Of a stretch of DNA of 64,000 bases, positions 56,677 through 64,000 are shown one piece after another. This DNA comes from Thalassotalea atypica (lineage in GTDB: Bacteria; Pseudomonadota; Gammaproteobacteria; Enterobacterales; Alteromonadaceae): assembly GCF_030295975.1 (NCBI RefSeq), contig NZ_AP027364.1, positions 2,852,001 to 2,916,000 on the forward strand, in the 5' to 3' direction. Position numbers and translations under genes: made by a program. Position 1 is the stretch's first letter. Every line of letters starts with the position of its first letter. Below the pieces are notes generated by a model. The model did no database searches and was not told the origin of the DNA. It saw nothing but the letters and a program-made list of their open reading frames with translations.

Positions 56677-58014
56677 TTATGACTGCATCAGTGCTTCGAT
56701 GTCAGCGATCGTTTTAGGTGAATTAACGGTTAAGTTTTCATAGCCTGACTCAGTAACAGCAATGTTGTCTTCAATTCGTACACCAATGCCCTGCCATTTT
56801 GGCTCAACATCACAGCCTTTAGGTATATAAATTCCGGGCTCTATGGTCATCACCATACCTGGCTTGAATTCACGTAATTGCTGACGTTTCTCATTGATAT
56901 GATAATCGCCAACATCATGCACATCGAGGCCTAACCAATGCCCTAAGCCATGGATGAAAAACTTTTTGCAGGCATTCGCTTTTAACAATTCATCAATGTT
57001 GCCTGTTAGAATGCCTAAATCAAACAACCCTTGTGTGAGAACTTCACCAACCAGTTCATTCAAGCGAGCAAAGGTCATACCAGGCTTAATCGCTTCGATA
57101 GCAACAATTTGTGACTTCAACACCAATTCATAAACTGCTTTTTGTTCTTCAGTAAATTTACCGTTGATAGGAAATGTCCGCGTAATATCAGCAGCGTAAC
57201 CGGCATATTCTCCACCAGCATCAATTAACAGCAATTGATCTGCTTCAAGTTCTTCTTGATTATCGGTGTAGTGCAAGATATTAGCGTTGTCACCACCCGC
57301 TACAATTGAGTTATAAGCAGCAAAGCGCGCACCGTTGCTGGCAAACTCATGTAATATTTCAGCTTCTATTTGATACTCAAATCGACCTGCTCGACTATAT
57401 TTCATTGCACGTTGATGAGCATTGCCGCTGATGACATTCACTTGACGCATAATTTCAAGTTCAGCTTCTGATTTAATCAACCGTAATTCATGGATAATAT
57501 CACTACAATCAAACTTAACCGTTGGCGAGCGTTTACCCATTTTCAATTGGCTGGCGACTTGCTTGATCCAAAGATCAACTTGCTTGTTTAAGTCGACATC
57601 AGTAAAACAATGATAGACATTTTCTACACCATTTATAAGTGACGTAACTTGTTCATCCATCTTGTCTAGCGTAAAGGTTTGATCAAAGACATAAGCTTCT
57701 TTTGCTAGCTCAGGGCCGACACGTCGACCATGCCATACTTCTTGCATCGGATCTTTATCACGGCAGAAAAGTATCGATTGATATTCAGCTTGAGCACCAG
57801 CAATTTTAATCAGCAATAGCAAAGCGTCGGGCTCATTAAAACCGGTTAGATAATAGAAGTTTTTGTCTTGGCAAAAAGAATATTCTGTGTCGTTGCTCCG
57901 CGTCACTTCTTTGTTGGCACTGATAAAAGCAACACTGTTCGGTTCCATTTGTGCAGCAAATTTATCACGGCGCGATACAAATTCGCTCGCAGGCAATAGA
58001 GTATGTTTAATCAT
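56677..58014 (-). CDS. pepP: Xaa-Pro aminopeptidase PepP
   Basis: This is a 445-residue M24 metallopeptidase. The metal ligands are visible in order: IDAGGEYAGYAADITRTF (two Asp), GLGHWLGLDVHD (His), MTIEPGIYI (Glu) and VRIEDNI (Glu). It removes N-terminal residues before proline. Its ATG overlaps the ygfB stop by one base (TAATG), so the genes are coupled. Confidence 0.95.
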   Translation of the reverse strand: MIKHTLLPASEFVSRRDKFAAQMEPNSVAFISANKEVTRSNDTEYSFCQDKNFYYLTGFNEPDALLLLIKIAGAQAEYQSILFCRDKDPMQEVWHGRRVGPELAKEAYVFDQTFTLDKMDEQVTSLINGVENVYHCFTDVDLNKQVDLWIKQVASQLKMGKRSPTVKFDCSDIIHELRLIKSEAELEIMRQVNVISGNAHQRAMKYSRAGRFEYQIEAEILHEFASNGARFAAYNSIVAGGDNANILHYTDNQEELEADQLLLIDAGGEYAGYAADITRTFPINGKFTEEQKAVYELVLKSQIVAIEAIKPGMTFARLNELVGEVLTQGLFDLGILTGNIDELLKANACKKFFIHGLGHWLGLDVHDVGDYHINEKRQQLREFKPGMVMTIEPGIYIPKGCDVEPKWQGIGVRIEDNIAVTESGYENLTVNSPKTIADIEALMQS

Positions 58015-58586
58015 TAATGTAAAGTTTCTTCTTGCTTAGTTTCAAGAGGGGTGCCTAGCTCAGAAAAGCATAATAGTACAGATACTTTAACGTATTCAGC
58101 TATTTCATAATAAGCTTGCTCTGTCGCTTCGTCTTCATCAATGTCATCTGAAAGGTTGGCGATTTCAGCAAAATCACTGATCACTTCTTTGACATCTTCA
58201 GAAGCAATTGCGGTATCTTTTTGCTGTAGACCGAAACCTAAATTAAAGCCTTGCACCCAAGCACCAATAGCGTTGGCACGTTCGGCCATAGAATCATCAT
58301 CGTCAGCAAGCATCAACCTAAAACCGTATGAGTCATCTAGTAATGTTTGCCAAATTTCACTATAAAGTTGTTTCACTATACTTTTAACTGCTACAGGTAA
58401 CCCTTCACCGTTATTAAACAAATCGTTAATCATGGTTAAGTAATCGGTACTTTCAAAGGCATAACCGGCACTGATCAATCCCGTTAAAACACCGTGTAAT
58501 TCTGCACCATGCGCTTTAACATTTTCAGCGGTTAAGACCGCTTGTACGGCGGCAAAATCGAGTAAACTTTCGTCAGACATATTCAT
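58014..58586 (-). CDS. ygfB: YgfB/YecA (UPF0149) family protein
   Basis: This is a 190-residue acidic protein with the UPF0149 pattern (GAELHGVLTGLISAG, WVQGFNLGFGLQQKD). Start choice between the ATG at 58586 and the one at 58580 is open. It is the first gene of the ygfB-pepP-ubiH-ubiI operon, as in E. coli and its relatives. Its exact function is not settled. Confidence 0.9.
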   Translation of the reverse strand: MNMSDESLLDFAAVQAVLTAENVKAHGAELHGVLTGLISAGYAFESTDYLTMINDLFNNGEGLPVAVKSIVKQLYSEIWQTLLDDSYGFRLMLADDDDSMAERANAIGAWVQGFNLGFGLQQKDTAIASEDVKEVISDFAEIANLSDDIDEDEATEQAYYEIAEYVKVSVLLCFSELGTPLETKQEETLH

Positions 58587-58742
58587 TCACTAATGTCGTT
58601 ATAATATAAGGATATATCCTAACATTGCCCCCTTTTTGATTCCAGAAAAACCATTACGCGTTAGTTTGGCTTGCATAGCTTATGGCGTATGGTTATAGTG
58701 CATCCTGATATTAATGAATTTAACAAGGACTTCGCCACAGCG

Positions 58743-59048
58743 ATGCGTCATCAAGTAGAAATAAACGTAGCTGGACGAAAACTCAGAGTCGCCTGCCCTA
58801 AAGGGGAAGAAAGCGCGCTTATCGCTGCTGCAAATGAGTTGACTCAACGGATTGAGCTGGCCAATAAATCGAACAGTGTTGCTACACCTGAACAAGCAAT
58901 GCTAATGACGGCGTTGAACCTTGCGAACGATTTGTTAAAAACGCAAAAAGCACAAGAAAAAGATCGTGTCGAAACGCAAAACAAAATAGAGTTATTACAA
59001 TCCACTATCGAACACGCCTTACTTTCACAGCAATCTAAAAGCGCTTAA
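58743..59048 (+). CDS. zapA: Cell division protein ZapA
   Basis: This is a 101-residue protein from the ATG at 58743. The frame is open upstream to 58671, but family members begin close to the strand VEINVAGRKLRVACP. The rest (ALIAAANELTQRIELANK, then a C-terminal coiled coil) is typical. ZapA crosslinks FtsZ filaments at midcell. It is divergent from ygfB, the conserved arrangement. Confidence 0.9.
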   Translation: MRHQVEINVAGRKLRVACPKGEESALIAAANELTQRIELANKSNSVATPEQAMLMTALNLANDLLKTQKAQEKDRVETQNKIELLQSTIEHALLSQQSKSA

Positions 59049-59060
59049 CAGGAAAAAGAC

Positions 59061-60239
59061 ATGAGAAAGCTAACGCTTTTTTGTGTGTTCGCTTTTCTTG
59101 TCATAGTGATACTTAGCCGGCAATTTATACAATCCGAAAAAATCGCAGTTAACACCGGTTTAAATGAAAATAATTCCAATCAAGCTAGCTTACGGCAAGA
59201 AAAGCCACTGACGGCAACAGAAGAACAATTAGAAGCCACTCTCTTTAATCGCACCATCGACACAACTCTTACCGACCAATTGGCTGAAATAATCACTTGT
59301 CCAACCCCTGGTTTTGACAGCCAAGAGATGACGCTTGATCAGCAGGAGCGATTACTAAGCGAAGACGAGCAACAGCATGACGTAATAATTCAGGCCCTAA
59401 AACACTCAAACATTGATCATGAGCAACTTGCTGGCATACTCTTTGATATTGGGATTAGCACTAAAGAAAAGCTCAATGAACTAAATGAATTTCACCAAAA
59501 ATACCCTTCAAATAAAATCGCATACCTCAAGCTATTAAGCGCTTGTCACTCATCTAATAATAACAATATTTGTAATCAGCAACTTTTTGATAAAGCTAAC
59601 GCCGTTGATCAAGAAAACGGCATGATATGGCTGAGTATTGCGGCTCATAAATTCACTCACAATGATCTACAAGGTGCTTTTGAATCACTAACAGTTGCAG
59701 CGAAAAAGTCATTCTTTTCAGAGTATTTTTACGAATCTATTGCGCTATTTGATCAAACAGTTAGCCCAATGACTTCCAAGAGTTATGCAGGAAACATCGC
59801 ATCAGCCATTGGCCATATATCAGCCCACTCTGTTAATTATGGGCAAGCATTTGAGTATTGTTTAGAAACTGAAGTTCAAAATATTGAAGTATTAGACGCT
59901 TGTTTTCAATTAGGCGAAAACATGGAACACAACAGTCATTCGTTATTTCTGTCAAGCTTGGGCTCATCGTTAGTAAAAGAATACTACTTAAAGCTCCAAG
60001 ATGATGATGCGGCTGCTGCGAGTGAACAGCGATCTTCGTCACAATATCAAGAGAGTTTCAATGAGCAAACAAGCAAAGCAACTTTATTGATGTATCACGA
60101 TGAAGATTTGATGCGTTTATGGCTTCAGTTGGGACTAGAGCACGGCGAATTTTCTGCTTTAAAACAACTTACCGAAGAAGCAAAATGGCGCTCTCAAGAT
60201 CCGAATTATAACCCGTGTAAAGCGCAAGTTGTTCAATAG
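59061..60239 (+). CDS. Hypothetical exported or membrane-anchored helical protein
   Basis: This is a 392-residue protein with an N-terminal hydrophobic segment (LTLFCVFAFLVIVILSRQF) and no lipobox, so it is likely membrane-anchored facing the periplasm. Residues 120-330 look like helical-pair repeats (YLKLLSACHSSNN, MIWLSIAAHKFTHNDLQGAF), suggesting a Sel1/TPR-like scaffold. It is 12 bp after zapA with GGAAAAAG upstream, so the two probably share a transcript. Function unknown. Confidence 0.7.
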   Translation: MRKLTLFCVFAFLVIVILSRQFIQSEKIAVNTGLNENNSNQASLRQEKPLTATEEQLEATLFNRTIDTTLTDQLAEIITCPTPGFDSQEMTLDQQERLLSEDEQQHDVIIQALKHSNIDHEQLAGILFDIGISTKEKLNELNEFHQKYPSNKIAYLKLLSACHSSNNNNICNQQLFDKANAVDQENGMIWLSIAAHKFTHNDLQGAFESLTVAAKKSFFSEYFYESIALFDQTVSPMTSKSYAGNIASAIGHISAHSVNYGQAFEYCLETEVQNIEVLDACFQLGENMEHNSHSLFLSSLGSSLVKEYYLKLQDDDAAAASEQRSSSQYQESFNEQTSKATLLMYHDEDLMRLWLQLGLEHGEFSALKQLTEEAKWRSQDPNYNPCKAQVVQ

Positions 60240-60326
60240 CAACGCAATTTGTTCAAAGAAACTTCAAACAGTCTTTTTGTGCTAAAAAATACTAAAATTT
60301 TTGTCGATTCTTGGTTATAATTGCAC

Positions 60327-60511
60327 TCTGTCTTCTGGGATGCTTGTAAGTTAACTATGTCCCTGAGCCGATAAGTTTTACCTTAGGAAATTAAACCATT
60401 TCTATTGCGCAAGCCCGACTTGTATCGGGAAGCCTACGGATTTAGTACAATTTCCGCCCTGAACACACGGTGTTCAGGACTAGTGTTGGCTACGGCATTC
60501 TGGAAGCAGAA
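60327..60511 (+). ncRNA. ssrS: 6S RNA
   Basis: The 5' part CTTCTGGGATGC pairs with 3' GCATTCTGGAAG to form the closing stem. TCCCTGAGCCGATA (60360-60373) is the conserved 5' strand of the central bubble, and CCTGAACA/TGTTCAGG (60458-60478) is the family's 3' hairpin. A -10 element TATAAT lies at 60316-60321. 6S RNA binds sigma-70 RNA polymerase in stationary phase. The location near zapA is conserved in gammaproteobacteria. Ends are estimated to within a few bases. Confidence 0.88.
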
Positions 60512-60567
60512 CCTCCTTTCAAAGCTCTACCTTCAATATTTTGCCCCCTAAAAAGATAGCTACCGTT

Positions 60568-61812
60568 TTAACTAACGGGTTCACTCGTTTTTAGTTGCTC
60601 AAAATCAGGTCGGCGCATCTTGTGCAGTACGCTGTATAAATACATCACTAATAGGATCAGTACGCCACCTATGGCAAAGACCCAAGGCCCACCCAAGTAG
60701 TCTAACAATATCCCCCCACCTAAAGGCGCTATGGCGTAACCAATAGAGTAAAATGAAGCGGCGCCAAAATAAGCTCCCCTAAGATGTTTAGGAGCCAACC
60801 TGTCTATTTGCACATTCATGGTTGGGAACAAAATAGCTTCAGCAAAGCTCATTACAACCACGGCTCCTATCCAGCCCCAAAACGCAGTGATGGGGTTGAA
60901 CGCCATCCATAGTTGAGATATTGCGAGTAGCACCAAACCAATTTGAATACGATGCGTTAGGGTCAATGAAGCCATCATTCTTAATAATAAGAATTGGCTT
61001 GTAATAATAACTAACGCATTTGTGAATATGATTGAAGAGATCAACTTAATTAGATCAGGCATTTCAGCGCGAGTAAGGTACTGAATTAGTGTTGTATCCA
61101 TTTGCGCATAAACAAACATGCAAATAATGTTTGCGATGATTAAACACTGCAACATCCTGTCTTGCAGCAGTATTCGCCACGTATCTGACATTTTATGGTT
61201 CGATTCTTGTTTATGCTCGGCAATGTCGCCATGGCGCTTCATTCCTATCACCAATAACACCAGCCATAAGGCAAACGTCAATGCTGTTAATAAAAAGCCT
61301 GACTGTTGCCCCGTAACACCAAAATATACGCCCAACATCGGGCCTATTGCACAACCAACATTGACGATAAAATAGCGCATTTGCAATGCAAGCTCTCTGA
61401 CGCTTACATCAGGCAAAATATCAGAGACTAAGGCCTGTGTTGGCGGATCCCAAATAGCTTTGGACATTGAACAAATCGTGATAACTACAATGTAACCAGT
61501 TACGGTATCTGCTTGTGCAAGTAAGACAAACGAAATGACATAACAAATACCACTAGTAAACATAACCTTTTTACGGCCTAATAAATCTGACAATGCGCCG
61601 CCAAAAAAGCCGATAAACACAGAAATGAATGCTGCGCCAGAGAGAATAAGACCAACTTCAGTAGCTGATATGCCAAACTTTTGATACAAGATCACAGCAA
61701 GAAATGGCCACACCATATAGAAGCTGCCACGAGTGATGAAATCGCCAAAAAGTATTATCCACATTAATGTTGGAAACTTTTTAAGCGTTGAAATTGAAAT
61801 ATTACTGTCCAT
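60568..61812 (-). CDS. Major facilitator superfamily transporter
   Basis: This is a 414-residue protein with twelve expected transmembrane helices. The motif-A loop between helices 2 and 3 is GGALSDLLGRKKVM. The sequence resembles drug:H+ antiporters of the MdtH/EmrD group, but the substrate cannot be assigned. It stands alone, opposite murI. Confidence 0.88.
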   Translation of the reverse strand: MDSNISISTLKKFPTLMWIILFGDFITRGSFYMVWPFLAVILYQKFGISATEVGLILSGAAFISVFIGFFGGALSDLLGRKKVMFTSGICYVISFVLLAQADTVTGYIVVITICSMSKAIWDPPTQALVSDILPDVSVRELALQMRYFIVNVGCAIGPMLGVYFGVTGQQSGFLLTALTFALWLVLLVIGMKRHGDIAEHKQESNHKMSDTWRILLQDRMLQCLIIANIICMFVYAQMDTTLIQYLTRAEMPDLIKLISSIIFTNALVIITSQFLLLRMMASLTLTHRIQIGLVLLAISQLWMAFNPITAFWGWIGAVVVMSFAEAILFPTMNVQIDRLAPKHLRGAYFGAASFYSIGYAIAPLGGGILLDYLGGPWVFAIGGVLILLVMYLYSVLHKMRRPDFEQLKTSEPVS

Positions 61813-61908
61813 AGCCTTCGAAATTTAGGAGAAAAGTGATAATGATTTTCTTTACATTAAATACAAAAGCTCCTATAACGGCAACGAGTTTATTCACTAT
61901 TTTCACAA

Positions 61909-62805
61909 ATGTACGAAAATCATACTAAGAACAGCGCAGATACTCGACCAATCGGTATTTTTGATTCCGGCATTGGTGGCTTGTCTATTGCACAGTGCAT
62001 TCATGAAACATTGCCGCATGAGTCCCTTGTTTATGTGGCGGATTCAAAATTCGCACCGTATGGTAAGCTCAACACCGAACAAATTATTGAGCGCGTCAAT
62101 TACATTGCAGACCAGCTAGTCAAAATGAACGTGAAAGCCATTGTCATTGCCTGTAACACAGCAACCGTTAACGCCATCGACCAGCTAAGAGCAAATTTAT
62201 CGATTCCCATTATCGGCGTTGAGCCTGCCATTAAGCCCGCAGCCCAACACAGTAAAACCAAATCCGTGGGACTATTAGTGACCCAAGCGACGGCGACAAA
62301 TCAAAGGTTCTTATCTTTGGTTGAAAAACACAGTAACGGTGCTAATGTTCACATTCAACCCTGTCCAGATTTGGCTTATGTTATTGAGCAAGGCCATGCC
62401 AATACGCTAATGAGCTATACCTTATTGAAAAGATACTTATCACCGCTGCTTGAAAAAAACATCGATAAACTTGTATTGGGCTGTACCCACTACCCTTTCG
62501 TCAGTGAACAAATTAAGCAGATATTAGGAGATAAAGTCAGCTTATTAGAAACCGCGCTGCCTGTTACACAGGAGTTAACAAGACAGCTTAATAAACATAA
62601 TTTGTCGACATCCCTTGAACAATCCACTCTTGCTAAAGTGAATACTAGCGCCAATATCCGTTTTTACAGCACCAAGCCGTCTGCAAATCAGCAGCACATT
62701 ATCCAACAGCTCTGGAAAACCACTGAAGATAATCTAAACACGCCAGAGAACACTGCTCAAACTAACTCAAACCAAATGCAATTATCTCTGCAAAATTTTG
62801 TCTGA
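61909..62805 (+). CDS. murI: Glutamate racemase
   Basis: This is a 298-residue enzyme. The conserved segments are GIFDSGIGGLS (Asp19), VIACNTATV (catalytic Cys82) and LGCTHYPF (catalytic Cys192). It makes D-glutamate for peptidoglycan. About 30 extra residues follow the usual end. It lies upstream of metK, which has its own regulated promoter. Confidence 0.96.
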   Translation: MYENHTKNSADTRPIGIFDSGIGGLSIAQCIHETLPHESLVYVADSKFAPYGKLNTEQIIERVNYIADQLVKMNVKAIVIACNTATVNAIDQLRANLSIPIIGVEPAIKPAAQHSKTKSVGLLVTQATATNQRFLSLVEKHSNGANVHIQPCPDLAYVIEQGHANTLMSYTLLKRYLSPLLEKNIDKLVLGCTHYPFVSEQIKQILGDKVSLLETALPVTQELTRQLNKHNLSTSLEQSTLAKVNTSANIRFYSTKPSANQQHIIQQLWKTTEDNLNTPENTAQTNSNQMQLSLQNFV

Positions 62806-62840
62806 ATTTGTTATTTATTGATCTGCCACAACAAGAAAAG

Positions 62841-62864
62841 AGACATTTAGACGTCTAGGCGTAA
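62841..62864. promoter_or_regulatory. MetJ operator (three tandem met boxes)
   Basis: AGACATTT, AGACGTCT and AGGCGTAA are contiguous 8-bp units; the middle one is the exact MetJ consensus. They lie about 110 bp before metK, so repression by MetJ with S-adenosylmethionine is expected. Confidence 0.85.
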
Positions 62865-62972
62865 AAAACTTTCCTTCACAGTTAATATAAGCTAAAATTG
62901 CGAAAAATTTGGCTCTTGGTTAACGATTACTCAAGTATGCCTTTTTCAACCAGTTAATTTTGTTGAGGTTTT

Positions 62973-64000
62973 ATGTCTACTCATTTTTTTACATCTGAAT
63001 CAGTATCAGAAGGTCATCCGGATAAAATTGCGGATCAAATCTCTGATGCCGTCTTAGACGCGATTATCGCTAAAGATAAAAACGCTCGTGTTGCCTGTGA
63101 AACTATGGTGAAAACGGGTGTTGCCATTATTTCTGGTGAAATATCGACTTCAGCATGGGTTGATTTGGAAAGCCTTACTCGTAAAGTAATTTGTGATATT
63201 GGCTACACCTCATCAGACGTTGGTTTCGATGGTGAGACCTGTGGCATCATGAATTTAATTGGCCAGCAGTCATTAGAAATTGCTCAGGGCGTTGATCGCT
63301 CTAAACCTGAAGAGCAAGGTGCTGGCGACCAAGGTTTAATGTTTGGTTATGCAACCAATGAAACTGAAACATTAATGCCTGCACCGCTTTATTACTCTCA
63401 TTTATTAGTAGAACGTCAAGCTGAAGTACGTAAATCTGGCGTTTTGCCTTGGTTACGCCCTGACGCGAAAAGCCAAGTGACATTTGTTTATGAAGACAAT
63501 AAGCCAGTAGCGATTGATGCCGTTGTTTTGTCCACACAGCACAACCCTGATATTACACAAGAGCAATTACATGATGCAGTCATGAAAAACATTATCTTGC
63601 ATGTATTGCCAGAAGAGCTACTGACTGAAAATACTAAGTACTTCATCAACCCAACCGGCAGTTTTGTCATTGGTGGTCCGGTAGGTGATTGTGGCTTAAC
63701 TGGTCGTAAAATCATTGTTGATACCTATGGCGGCATGGCACGTCATGGCGGTGGTGCTTTCTCAGGTAAAGATCCATCGAAAGTGGATCGCAGTGCAGCC
63801 TACGCAGGTCGTTATGTGGCAAAAAACATCGTAGCAGCTGGACTTGCAGAACGTTGTGAAATTCAAGTGTCTTACGCTATTGGTGTTGCTGAGCCAACGT
63901 CAATCACAGTAGAAACTTTTGGTACCGGCAAAGTTTCAGAAAAGAAATTAGTTGAACTGGTACGTGAACACTTTGACTTACGCCCATACGGCATTACTAA
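62973..64000 (+). CDS. metK: S-adenosylmethionine synthase, 3' end outside the window
   Basis: About 342 of roughly 385 residues are visible. The typical segments are [22 protein letters not shown] at the N-terminus, [12 protein letters not shown], and [28 protein letters not shown] in the phosphate-binding region. It makes SAM from methionine and ATP. GTTGAGGTTTT precedes the ATG. MetJ boxes upstream complete the classic feedback loop. Confidence 0.97.
   Translation, partial: MSTHFFTSESVSEGHPDKIADQISDAVLDAIIAKDKNARVACETMVKTGVAIISGEISTSAWVDLESLTRKVICDIGYTSSDVGFDGETCGIMNLIGQQSLEIAQGVDRSKPEEQGAGDQGLMFGYATNETETLMPAPLYYSHLLVERQAEVRKSGVLPWLRPDAKSQVTFVYEDNKPVAIDAVVLSTQHNPDITQEQLHDAVMKNIILHVLPEELLTENTKYFINPTGSFVIGGPVGDCGLTGRKIIVDTYGGMARHGGGAFSGKDPSKVDRSAAYAGRYVAKNIVAAGLAERCEIQVSYAIGVAEPTSITVETFGTGKVSEKKLVELVREHFDLRPYGIT

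Overview
The window reads as a chromosomal segment of a marine gammaproteobacterium. It is probably an Alteromonadales member of the Colwellia/Thalassotalea type. This rests on the gene order zapA / ygfB-pepP-ubiH-ubiI / gcvT-gcvH-gcvP, a 6S RNA near zapA, a MetJ-box-controlled metK, an NsrR-hmp nitric oxide module, and AT-rich intergenic DNA. The genus is an inference; no rRNA or other typing marker is present.

Left arm (1-21,300), mostly core-like genes: a partial DJ-1/Hsp31-like gene, an RND efflux pair, a large secreted BNR-repeat protein, nsrR and hmp with three NsrR operators, a small membrane protein, zapE, a few small conserved proteins, a peptide deformylase, an M16 lipoprotein peptidase, a GAF protein and an outer-membrane barrel with an unusual N-terminal anchor.

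Accessory zone A (21,300-24,780): a toxin-like protein with an eCIS-effector-type N-terminus and a GLHMVN nuclease-like C-terminus, a repeat-rich non-coding stretch (22,371-23,153), and a KAP-family NTPase closed by a strong terminator.

Accessory zone B (about 24,792-49,105): a defence island bounded by inverted ends. Each end carries three copies of a motif ending CTAGTTGGAAAC, spread over 140 bp on the left and packed every 20-21 bp on the right. This is the layout of Tn7-like transposon ends, but no transposase lies between them. The right end is 8 bp from the gcvP stop codon. Cargo, left to right: a membrane protein; an ADP-ribosyltransferase-like gene; ddmE and ddmD (Argonaute-like protein and helicase-nuclease of the DdmDE plasmid-defence system) with a divergent WYL regulator and an 18-bp palindromic operator; a small PD-(D/E)XK protein; a 532-aa unknown protein preceded by a 42-aa Asn/Gly-rich protein; a frameshifted small gene; a six-gene operon (WYL regulator, SNF2 helicase, AIPR nuclease, two paralogous type III-like Mod methyltransferases, Res subunit); and a HEPN protein coupled to a 39-aa membrane protein.

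Right arm (49,110-64,000), core genes: the glycine cleavage operon with a terminator-like hairpin between gcvH and gcvP, ubiquinone hydroxylases, pepP, ygfB, zapA, a hypothetical exported protein, 6S RNA, an MFS transporter, murI and a truncated metK.

The strongest candidates for new biology are the helicase-AIPR-Mod-Mod-Res operon, the DdmDE operon extended by an ART-like gene, the HEPN/mini-membrane-protein pair, the 42-aa/532-aa pair, and the transposase-less element carrying them.
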